DNA from: Hofstenia miamia
Taxonomy: Eukaryota > Xenacoelomorpha > Acoela > Hofsteniidae
DNA length: 64,000 bases
NCBI GenBank assembly: GCA_900660155.1
Contig: CABFPE010000122.1
Span: 223,107-287,106, forward strand
Reading direction: 5' to 3'
The translations under genes were made by a program, and so were the position numbers. Position 1 is the stretch's first letter; every line of letters starts with the position of its first letter. The notes under the pieces were generated by a model. The model searched no databases. It saw only the letters and a list, made by a program, of their open reading frames with translations, and was not told where the DNA came from. Shown here piece after piece: positions 48,601 to 59,408 of the stretch.

Positions 48601-50777
48601 AATTTATTTAACTTATTTATCAATAGACCTAGTTCTATAAAATATTACATTTAGGTCAAAAAGTTGGTAAGTTCTCAGAGAATAGAGAAAGAAGAAAATC
48701 ATGCTTATCAACAGTTTATGTCTAATATTGAGATTAACTCTTTACATGAATTTGATACTGGAATTTCACAATGTGTATTTTAAAACCTGATGACATAATT
48801 GTTATTAAGTGAGAAAAAGTATCATAATTTTTAGGTGGAAATTGAATGTTTTGAAAAGACCATCTGGACTATTATAGTTGATGAATTCATAACATATTCA
48901 GCCTATTTCAGTTCTTTTAAAATAGCAATACTAGATAGAGTTATGGATGGTAACCTAAATTTTGATCTGCATTTGAAAATGTTGTAAATTCTGTTCAAAA
49001 TTTTGAATTTATTCATTCTCACCATCAGCTTACTGATGTTTTCTTTATTCATTGTGTTCCAAAGTGGCAGAGAAGCTATTCAAATGCATTGTTTTTGTTT
49101 TCATTGAAACTATCAAGTTTATCTCAACATGCATATCTTTATATTCTTGACTTTTTGCCATTACCAACAGTTTTAACCATACAAAAAACTATAGGAGCTA
49201 TTCAGTTGAATGATTCTTTTTGTCAACCATTGACAAATTCAATTTTTTCTAGTTTGACTGGGTTTCAAAAAACTGGTTTGATGTTTATATATGAAGTGTA
49301 TGTTAAAGAGACTTTGGAGATTTCAGGCTATGCAATCAATGAAACATTTGAAAAATAAAAAAATAAAAGCAAAAACAATGATCAGCTTTATGATTAAATG
49401 TTTATATGAAGGCCCAACATTTGTGTTGTGAAATAATCCATGAGCAGTGTCTGAACATCATTTCTTCATTGCATAATGCTGGTGCAAATATTATTGGCTC
49501 ATTCACAGATAATTTGCATGTTTACAAGCAGTTTTCTTCATACTTTCCTGGTTTTAATAATGAATGCCCCTGAGTGTATCAAAATTGATTAGATTCAACA
49601 AAACAGTGGTCCTTATTGCTTAACCTACCACATTTGAACAAATCTGTTTGAAACAACTGGTATTTTAAGAAGATGAAAACTCTTATTTTTGATGGAATAT
49701 ATTGCAAATGAAGTTATATATTACATGTTTACAACAAAAAAGTAGATAATGTCTTCAAATGCACTTCTTTGAATTTTGCTGCCTTGCATCTGTCTGCTAT
49801 AGAAAAACAAAAGATCAGCTTAGCTTTGAAGATTTTTGATAAAAAACTGTGGCAGTATGCAGAATGTGTGAAAGTAATCAAACAGCTAAATTTGTAGAAA
49901 TTGTTTCAATCATTTTCAAAATAGGAAGTGTTAAGTCTCTTTCTATAGAACTAAAAAAAAATGACAAATTTTAAATGGTTATTTATTCTATATATTATGA
50001 CTGCCTTGATTACATAAGTTTAAATGCAAATAAGTTTCATGACATGGGCCCTCATAGCAATCAACAATGAGCAAAAAGCTCAACTTTGGAAACTAGTATT
50101 GGTATGTTTCATACTTTGATGGGATTAAAAGAACTTTCAGAATTTTTATTAGATTTTGAATTTTCAATTATAATGTTAGGAGAATTTCAGGCTGATCCTC
50201 TTGAGTGTCAAATTTAATTTACAGGCAGTCTTCAGGAAGCAATTACTATGTGTCTGAAAATCAAGTGATGAATACATTTAAGAATAATACTGCCCAATTA
50301 TTGAATAGCATGGCATTTCAGATAGATTATTCCTGCAAGTCAGATTGTAAATTTTGTGAAGCAGAACCTGATAACAGTATTATCAAAGACAGAACTATTT
50401 GTGATTTTAACAATTGGTTAAGTAATTTTATTGTGTACATTACTGGATTTATTGTAGCAAAATTTCTATTAGCTGAATTTAAAGGCTCAAATGATATGAT
50501 TCAAAATGCAGAATTCATTCATGAACTTTCTCATGATTGTCTATCAATTCCTCATGAGACAATAATTAAGTGCATATTAAATTGCTATGAAATATACATA
50601 TTATGCACTTTATACATTATGAAACTTTTTGAATCATTAGCAAGTGAAAATGAAGAATATGAAAGACTCCTCTACGCAAAATTTCTAGGTTTTTGTTCAA
50701 CACATTTAGTAGATGTTACATCCACAAATTTGATGATGAAAAGTGGAAACTTTCAAAGTCAAGTAAATCACAAGTAG
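48600..50777 (+). pseudogene. P-element/THAP-type transposase relic
   Basis: Plus-strand fragments in several frames resemble P-element-like transposases. KALHLCCEIIHEQ-type sequence is followed by ANIIGSFTDNLHVYKQFSSY at about 49480-49540 (the 'SDNxxxN' region). GEFQADPLECQ at about 50180-50210 is followed after a frameshift by RQSSGSNYYVSENQVMNTFK (50223-50282), matching the family pattern 'QDPLExxFxxxRQxxGxN..P...QF'. The last 190 codons run open to 50777 and include ITGFIVAKFLLAEF. No THAP zinc finger was found. Many stops upstream show it is dead. Confidence 0.6.
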
Positions 50778-51354
50778 TTAAGAAGCTTTATTCTTCATCT
50801 AATCTAGTTAATTTTCTATGCATGTAAGTGATGCATTAAAGTAACAATATGCTATAGTTGTATTTAAATTTTACTGTATCTATTGTGAACTTAAAAAAAT
50901 TCCCACCTACACATTTTTATGATAATATTTCTGTTTCATCTCTTGTTATTCAGAGCTCTTTGGCTCAAGATCACACCAGGTTTGCCATGTAGAATCACAA
51001 GATTAATTTGGGGTACATCATGCATCCAGAATTCTGGCTCCATAAAACTGGTACTCCATAGCAATAGATACAAAAGATTTAGACTTAATTGATCTCTGAT
51101 CCCGCAAGAACCAATGATTGGTAATTGAACATAACTAAGCTTTCATTTTTTAATTTTTAATTTTTTTTCCTACAAAAAGGTGTACTCAGAATGTGAACTT
51201 TTCTTTTTTCTTGCATTTCTATTTACATTATGTTGCTATTCACAGTTGTTTGCAAGCAGTTCATTTCATCAAAGTACTAAAAACACTTAAATGCCTCAAT
51301 TCCCATTACAACATATACACGCACTTCAAAATATTTTCTAATAACAATTAATTA
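50778..51354. other. CpG-poor spacer before receptor relic
   Basis: No domain recognised. The upstream exons expected for the receptor relic are absent. Confidence 0.45.
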
Positions 51355-51510
51355 ATGCCTTGGAAATTAAGTCTTTTATTTATAAATGCATCATCCTGGT
51401 TGAATCCCCCTTACTATATCTTTCAAAATAAAACTTTCCAAAGAGCAATTTGTAAGTATAGAAGCAAGAAAGTATCAAATACAAGAAACAGTAAATTTTT
51501 TGAAAAATTA
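51355..51510 (+). pseudogene. Receptor relic D: GPCR TM7 and tail only
   Basis: INASSWLNPPYYIFQNKTF then QRAIC and KVSNTR align with the TM7, helix 8 and tail of genes A-C (gene C: INASSFLNPLFYILQNKTF). The NPxxY motif is kept. Nothing upstream encodes TM1-TM6, so this is a 5'-truncated fourth family member. It lies in the CpG-poor block, unlike A, B and C, and next to the P-like relic. Confidence 0.85.
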
Positions 51511-53328
51511 CAAAAAGTTAACTGTAATAATGGCAATATATAATTTCAAGAACAAAGAAGTAGTTACTGCTTCATTAGTTTGCAGTTCAATGTCTAAATT
51601 TTTTATAATGCATGCAATGTACTACACTCTTAATATATTTGTCTGCATTGTGAAATTGTTTAAGTCACTGCTGTATCCCATCCACCTCAAGCCAGTTAAA
51701 TTCCATTTGGTAGGGCCAAGTTAAGACCTTCAAAATATTTATTTTATCTTATAAATTTCAGACAAATATAATAATCACTTACATTCATATAGTGCAAATT
51801 ATTTTGTATAATAAATTTTTCAAAAATATATTGTACATTACAAGCTCTAATTACCCACTGAATCAAAATCTGGTCAATTATTAATACATTCCTACAAAAT
51901 GTATCTATTTATTGTGTCCTCAACAACGAGAATCTTAAGTCCAACTACAGACTTTGAGGTTTTTGTTTTGATTTCTATTTTTAAATATATTCTACTGAAA
52001 ATACATATTGCTGTTTCCTCATTATTGGCTAATATCTTGATCTTGTTCTATTTAATATAGTCAAACTGGTTATAGAAAATTTGTACTTCAAAAAAAACAA
52101 AACATTTGTGCAGTAGAGGTACACTGTATTTGTGGCCCCAACAGATGTAGAACAAATAACAATGTTTGTGCAAGCAGAGAATTAGTGTAAACATATTTTC
52201 CAAACATTAATTATAAAAATATGACAAATTTTTCTCATTTCTGTATCCTTACAACTTGCAAGTATAACTTTTGCTTAGGAGCAAAGCAGAATATAAGTGA
52301 TAATTCAGTGATTACACAAGCATTTGTGCAGTATGACAGAGATACCTTAAATTCCATAATTGAGCCATTGAATTTGATTCTACATTCTCTTTCAAGAAAC
52401 AAAAAATTGTTATTTACAACAAAAAAACAATAGATCTCACATAAACGAGGACTCAGTTATTATACTAAAACTTTGAAAAATTCAGATTACATTTTAGGGA
52501 TTTTGTACTGTCTAATAATAATAATAATAATAATAGTAACAATAATAATAAAAACTAAAGATCCAATAATTTCATTTCTAAAGAAGAGCAGCACACATTT
52601 GCACCTTTAGCATATATTGATACTCAATGTCTATGTGTTGATGTATTCAGTTTTTAGTCTTCAAGTTCTCATATGGTTTATCTTGCCCTGATTATGCTGT
52701 TCAGTATAATCAGTATAGAATATAATTATTAAGACCAAAAAGTCAATTATATACAAGTATTGAGGACAAAGCATAAACAAATTTCAGCACCCTTCTACAA
52801 ACCTTGATGGGCTTATTTTGAAAGCTAAGAAATCATAGTGTGATGATATAAAGGTGACAATGCAATGTGGAAGCCACATAGTTCTATCAATTTGAAAAGT
52901 TCCAGAATGTCGGGGTGCTTTAATAGTTCTTTTCAAACTTACATGTGAAATATGTTTTACTAGAAGAAGTTTGTTATACTTAACTTAATAATATTTACAA
53001 ATGCCGTCTTCTACACCTTTTTCAGATTGGTTTCAGCCAGTTACAAAATGAATTCAGATTTTACATAATGACTTCAGCTCTATACAATAAGCTTTCAGAA
53101 TTTTACACAATAGTTCGGCAATATACAAATTGAGTTCAGATATTTACAAATCCAGTTCAGATATACATGTATATTCAAAGACGACTTTTTGCAAACCAAA
53201 TTTAGAGCCTAAATTATAAGTACATTTAAAGTACACAATATATATTGACTTTACAACGAAAAAAAGGTTAATGTATCCATAAACCTGTAACTTTTTATTA
53301 TCAATAGTAATATTACTAACAGTATTGA
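51511..53328. other. Intergenic, with (AAT)n tract
   Basis: AT-rich, CpG-poor until about 52900. An (ATA/AAT)n microsatellite lies at about 52516-52550. No gene seen. Confidence 0.5.
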
Positions 53329-54016
53329 TCATAGCCTGGGAGCCATGTCCTCAGATGCAAAAAAGCCTTGCGCATGTTGGCAGCATCTTGCGCAATCCTG
53401 CTGAGTGATTGTCGCCATAGCATCATCAATAATTTGTTCGACGTACTGCAGTCGCTGTTCACCAAGTCCTGGGCGAACGACTTCTGGCACTCTCATGTGC
53501 CGCTTTACGTTTTCGATTGGGTTTAACATAGGCGAATAGGGCCCTAATCGACGTACCGTAAATCCGGGAAATTCACCGGCAACTCTTCAATTTTACTGTG
53601 GAATGGAGCATTGTCACAAACTAATACAACTTGGCCAACATCAATCCCTAAATACAAAAAGGAAAACAAACGTTGATTGTTTTTGTAGATTTTTAAAAAC
53701 ACAACACATGCATAGCAAACATAATATACATAATTAATTAATTATTTATTACCTTGTGGTAGATGATGCAGCATGTCAGCAAGCCAGTCCTTAGCACCTT
53801 GTGACCGAAATGATCCCCTAATCCGGCTCCACTTAATGATCTGGAAGTTTGTAATGGCACCAATTACGTGCACCAAGGCCTACTTTACAGTAGGCCTTGT
53901 GTGCACGTTTGGACCCTTGGAGCCCGGCAAAGCTATCGGAGCTTCAGCCACTTTTTCACTTGGACTGTCACATATCATCTCCTTAGTGTATGGGGATATT
54001 AAAGTGGGGTTATAAA
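53329..54016 (-). pseudogene. Tc1/mariner-superfamily transposase with intron, 5'-truncated
   Basis: Minus strand. The order is PGSKGPNV, VIGAITNFQIIKWSRIRGSF, AKDWLADMLHHLPQ, a 105 bp intron, then GIDVGQVVLVCDNAPFHS (second catalytic Asp), GEFPGFTVRRLGPYSPMLNP with IEN (catalytic Glu), and a tail ending in FFASEDMAPRL. The intron has GT at 53752-53751 and AG at 53649-53648, phase 1, and splicing restores the frame (CAA-G|GG-ATT-GAT). Defects are a one-base frameshift after KIEE near 53588, a hairpin insertion with a stop at 53868-53900, and loss of the N-terminus at about 54016. Otherwise well kept, with normal CpG, so it is young compared with the CpG-poor relics to its left. Confidence 0.75.
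53648..53752 (-). other. Spliceosomal intron in the transposase
   Basis: Canonical GT...AG on the minus strand (CACAAG|GTAATA and TTTGTATTTAG|GG), 105 bp, 82 percent or so A+T by eye, in frame on both sides. Confidence 0.75.
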
Positions 54017-55677
54017 CTAGACTATGTACATTTGCTTCAAGGCATCAGAAGACAGTTCCATTGGGGGACACGATCAAGTTTGTTCGAATTAAAATGCAAA
54101 AAGAAGTTGAGAATTGAAAGATTATATTGACAGGAGTAGAGAAATTTTTCTTTAACGCAAACTAATAATTTATGATTTGTACATTTGCATTGATATAAAT
54201 TCATAACAATGAAGATTGAAATTCATTTATGAAAAAATTATTGGGCAAGCACTGCTTGCCTTGCTTACATGTATGGGCCGCATATGCGCTCGAACCCATA
54301 AATTTTCATGCTAAATTTAATGCTCTTATATAATTGCAATAGGAAATGTTACACGCTCAGTGTTGAAACGGTGCTTTGGTTTTTTGCGCGACCGAGCCCG
54401 CCATGAACGAAAATCTATAAAATTTTTATTGAATGTTTACGTACTTGAGAAGTTGTATGTGGAGGGGTCTCAGCTGGGAATCAAACAACTGTTGGCAACT
54501 ATATGCGAAGCCAATTATATCTGCGCGCAATCGATACAACTTTGAAATCACTACAAAATTCAATATTCTAGCAACAAAAGCTGAATCGTTTGCGCGCTAC
54601 CTAAAACGCATCTTAGATATTCATTCTTCAACAACTTTTATACATTGATTATTTGACAAATATAAGAAATTTTTGAAATTATTAATGAAATTTCACAGAA
54701 ATGATTCTAAGTGCAAAACTAAAGCTTCCTGCAGCAGAAATTTGCATTTGATAGTTTGTCTCAATATTTTCTGGTTACCCTTAGCTATGTCAATCCTCAA
54801 TCTCCTTGACAATATCTTCGCATCTTGGTGATGCCTGGTATGCATCATTCAATGATCATATTTGTCTCAAGAAATTGGCAGAAATATGAAATCCAATGTT
54901 TTAGAATGTCTAAAAGTGCGTAAATTTTCTACAATGAAATATTTTGTTTTCAAGTTTTAATGAAAGTCAATATATTTAGTATTATTTGCTAAATTCGGAA
55001 ATATAGCTTATAAATTGTCAAAAATGTATTTCATCATTATTTCCAAAGTAATATAGGAGTCATAGTTATTAGGCATGTTTAATAATTTTCGACTAAATTT
55101 TGAATTTTTATGCATATATCGCTTTTATTTGTTTTTGTTGTCAATTCCACAAGATATTAGACTGTAATTCAAGGATTCCTTCCACTGACTTGATCCATAT
55201 ATATGGAAAAATACTGTATGCTACTATGTGACATAACACATTCATGCATTATATTAACGAGTTGTTATTATAAGAACAGCCCTCTCATCAGATCCGTAAC
55301 CAACATTATCTCCCAAGAGGGGTCAACACGCATTCAGGAGGGGTTGATGGGAATATCAACTTTTCGTAAATTTAAGTAAAATTTACCAAGTCTGTACACC
55401 ATTTCAGTTTTATGTTTTAAGCATCGGCGGAATTTTCTGACTGGAGAGGTCATCTAGTAATGATCAAGTAGGTATCCAAAATCGGGGTGAAATATAGAAA
55501 AATAGACCTTATTGAGAGCAAAGTTACATCAATTCAATTAACAAATTTTATTTTTACATGCTGATTGCGCTTTTAGCTTTGTTGTACAGGAGAGGTTGCT
55601 TAACCCTCCAGGGGGGAGGGTTGGCTCATCCTCCTAACCCCGTGGCTGCGGGCCTTCCTCTCATTTTCCGGCATGTT
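54017..55677. repeat. 1661 bp direct duplicate, copy 1
   Basis: Starts CTAGACTATGTACATTTGCT, ends TTTTCCGGCATGTT against the N at 55678. It matches 55679-57339 at a constant offset of 1662; the translations compared are identical. No transposon domain is recognised in it; open stretches of about 60-70 codons (for example 54360-54545) have no known domain. Confidence 0.95.
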
Positions 55678-55678
55678 N

Positions 55679-57339
55679 CTAGACTATGTACATTTGCTTC
55701 AAGGCATCAGAAGACAGTTCCATTGGGGGACACGATCAAGTTTGTTCGAATTAAAATGCAAAAAGAAGTTGAGAATTGAAAGATTATATTGACAGGAGTA
55801 GAGAAATTTTTCTTTAACGCAAACTAATAATTTATGATTTGTACATTTGCATTGATATAAATTCATAACAATGAAGATTGAAATTCATTTATGAAAAAAT
55901 TATTGGGCAAGCACTGCTTGCCTTGCTTACATGTATGGGCCGCATATGCGCTCGAACCCATAAATTTTCATGCTAAATTTAATGCTCTTATATAATTGCA
56001 ATAGGAAATGTTACACGCTCAGTGTTGAAACGGTGCTTTGGTTTTTTGCGCGACCGAGCCCGCCATGAACGAAAATCTATAAAATTTTTATTGAATGTTT
56101 ACGTACTTGAGAAGTTGTATGTGGAGGGGTCTCAGCTGGGAATCAAACAACTGTTGGCAACTATATGCGAAGCCAATTATATCTGCGCGCAATCGATACA
56201 ACTTTGAAATCACTACAAAATTCAATATTCTAGCAACAAAAGCTGAATCGTTTGCGCGCTACCTAAAACGCATCTTAGATATTCATTCTTCAACAACTTT
56301 TATACATTGATTATTTGACAAATATAAGAAATTTTTGAAATTATTAATGAAATTTCACAGAAATGATTCTAAGTGCAAAACTAAAGCTTCCTGCAGCAGA
56401 AATTTGCATTTGATAGTTTGTCTCAATATTTTCTGGTTACCCTTAGCTATGTCAATCCTCAATCTCCTTGACAATATCTTCGCATCTTGGTGATGCCTGG
56501 TATGCATCATTCAATGATCATATTTGTCTCAAGAAATTGGCAGAAATATGAAATCCAATGTTTTAGAATGTCTAAAAGTGCGTAAATTTTCTACAATGAA
56601 ATATTTTGTTTTCAAGTTTTAATGAAAGTCAATATATTTAGTATTATTTGCTAAATTCGGAAATATAGCTTATAAATTGTCAAAAATGTATTTCATCATT
56701 ATTTCCAAAGTAATATAGGAGTCATAGTTATTAGGCATGTTTAATAATTTTCGACTAAATTTTGAATTTTTATGCATATATCGCTTTTATTTGTTTTTGT
56801 TGTCAATTCCACAAGATATTAGACTGTAATTCAAGGATTCCTTCCACTGACTTGATCCATATATATGGAAAAATACTGTATGCTACTATGTGACATAACA
56901 CATTCATGCATTATATTAACGAGTTGTTATTATAAGAACAGCCCTCTCATCAGATCCGTAACCAACATTATCTCCCAAGAGGGGTCAACACGCATTCAGG
57001 AGGGGTTGATGGGAATATCAACTTTTCGTAAATTTAAGTAAAATTTACCAAGTCTGTACACCATTTCAGTTTTATGTTTTAAGCATCGGCGGAATTTTCT
57101 GACTGGAGAGGTCATCTAGTAATGATCAAGTAGGTATCCAAAATCGGGGTGAAATATAGAAAAATAGACCTTATTGAGAGCAAAGTTACATCAATTCAAT
57201 TAACAAATTTTATTTTTACATGCTGATTGCGCTTTTAGCTTTGTTGTACAGGAGAGGTTGCTTAACCCTCCAGGGGGGAGGGTTGGCTCATCCTCCTAAC
57301 CCCGTGGCTGCGGGCCTTCCTCTCATTTTCCGGCATGTT
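55679..57339. repeat. 1661 bp direct duplicate, copy 2
   Basis: Second copy of 54017-55677, continuing at 57340 into unique sequence. Identity without visible divergence suggests an uncollapsed contig overlap. Confidence 0.95.
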
Positions 57340-58798
57340 GCGCATGCTCTTTGCTATTTGTTCTATTAAGCTTGTGTTTCAAATTTAAGCACTTCGTTAT
57401 ATTGACAAATTCATTGTATGCGATACACTTTTCATAATATCCGGTCTTGTCTTTTATTAAGCATATCAGTAAGATTGTATTCACACGAATGATTTTTGTC
57501 ATATTTAATTAATGTGAATTGTTGTTGATTTCATCACAGAGTTATGAAAAACATCTTTTGCTAATTACTTGGTTAATAAAATATTTACTAATAAAAACAC
57601 ACCAATAACTGTCTGTTAATTAATATATATTTTAAAATGCATCAAAAATATTATTTCATGGCATTATTTTAATAAGAAAATTGCACATACTCATAAATAC
57701 TGGATGCAGCACAGAAAAAATAAGGTTTTTACAGGTAATATTTGGGTTCTCGGGTGTTTCCATCAAGAAAACTTTAGTTTTTCAGTTTTCAGAAACAAAT
57801 CCAATGTCTTAGTGAATGTCAGTCAAAATATGGATTGTCAAAAGTACAATTCGTCTTTTGAGAACAAACCATAAAACCTTTTTGTTAAAGTAATAGCAAT
57901 ATTCAAACACAATTCTATATTTTCAGGCACAGAGAAAACTAGATTCAAATCTGCCTAGTAAATTTATTTGAAAAAATTTGACGAATATCTGCCAACTATT
58001 TTAATAAAATGAGTAATTTTTCGAAATAGAATCTTTCCAAAAAAATTTTCCAACTGTGCACAAATTTTATTGATTTCAAGTAAGGTATGATTTTAAGTTA
58101 TAATCTATTTTGAACTGTATTTATAAAACAAATAAAAAATGATATATTCTTTTTATTGATTATACCGGAATATTAAAATCATTATAATAATAATTCATTG
58201 GAAACTTTAACAGGGAAATTCGTAGTGTCACGCATTTTATTAAAGTTTTTTATTGTTTTTTCGCCATTCTTGTTAGATCTAATTCCAATATTGAATTATA
58301 ATTTGTAGGAAAAGCCATTTTATTAAATAGTTATATTAAGAATCTAACAGAAATTCCAAAATAATATTGTATCACTTGCCAAAAGTTTTAAAATTATTTA
58401 TTAATGAAACTGAGTAAACTTTGAAAAAGGGACATTTGCAGGTTTAAGTAAAGAATCCATCGTTAAGATTAATTTGTACTAAAGAAAATTTTGCAAAAAA
58501 TGGAGGCATCCAATTTCACAACAGCATTATCATGTGTTGCTTTGGGTATAGAACGATACTTTGATACAGGTAAACATTTATGTGAGATTATTAATTTTTT
58601 TAGCAATCACTTTTTTGCATTTGTTGGAACAATTTATATTACCTCTTTGATTTGGAATGCACTATTTCCTTCTTTTTTGTAATCATTCATATGCTGTAAC
58701 ACTATCAGAATTATAACAATAATTTTTACATACTCTACATGTTCTATATACAATTAAGATTTCGTATGCCACGAAGAATAAGCCAGTACAGAACATAT
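57340..58798. other. Intergenic, downstream of receptor gene C
   Basis: AT-rich with normal CpG. An open stretch at 58491-58682 (+) contains ALGIERYF, which recalls a GPCR TM3 end but does not align with genes A-C. Confidence 0.45.
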
Positions 58799-59408
58799 TT
58801 AACGATTTAAGTTGTTTGCAGTTCTTTCAAAAACTTTATTGCCATTTCCATTTTTCACCTTCTTGCCACCAATTTTGCAAATAGCTCTTTGAAAAGTTTT
58901 GTTCTGCAAAATATAAAACAGTGGATTTAAAAAAGAAGAAGCATTAATTAAAGCAAGACAAATCCAGAACTCTCTTGAAAAAGTATTGACTTTCCAATTA
59001 AGACCAAAGCTATCCTTAAGCATTAATAAAAATACGTATACAGAGTAAGGATAGTTACATAGCAAGAATTCTCCTATTACTAATATTGATAATATAGTTG
59101 CGTTTCTTTGCCCTCTTGCTGAGTTAATTTTTCCTTGCGGCTTGCTATATGAACACAATTTCCATAACAATATTACATAGGAAATCAATAAAACGACTGA
59201 TACTAAAGCGATGTTTAGCACAGTTACTTTTACCATTGGCCCTGAGGCTAGATTAAACATGCAGGTGTAGTTAATCTGAGGTGTAAAAATGAATGCTTGA
59301 AGCAGTGATGCCAAGCTTAAGATATAGATCATTGAAATAAACCCAATTTTAAAAAACTTCTTTCGAATAAATTGTTGATACTTGAGAGGAAAGACAATTG
59401 CTAGGAAC
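58799..59408 (-). CDS. Receptor gene C, exon 2: class A GPCR TM4-TM7 and tail
   Basis: Acceptor CATCTTTTTAG at 59410-59409 on the minus strand, then G-TTCCTAGCAATT giving R-FLAIVFPLKYQQF. It has the same length as gene A exon 2 (610 bp with stop), 321 residues in total. Landmarks: LASLLQAFIF in TM4 (the usual Trp is Leu here, SLLQ instead of SWVQ), YTCMFNL with the loop 2 Cys, ISYVILLWKL in TM5, LLCNYPYSVYVF in TM6, INASSFLNPLFYI in TM7, then QNKTFQRAICKIGGKK and an Asn-rich basic tail. No frameshift. The receptor relic at 51.4 kb resembles this gene most (INASS). Confidence 0.9.

Noticed and set aside
42250-52900. Contaminating foreign DNA as the cause of low CpG
   Set aside because: Relic D of the local receptor family lies in the block, and its other contents are ordinary animal transposons.
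54360-54648. Two overlapping short frames repeated at 56022-56310
   Set aside because: Repeated only because the whole 1661 bp block is duplicated; no domain.
58491-58682. Open stretch with ALGIERYF, like a GPCR TM3 end
   Set aside because: Does not align with exon 1 of genes A-C, has no TM1-TM2 before it, and similar short matches are expected by chance.
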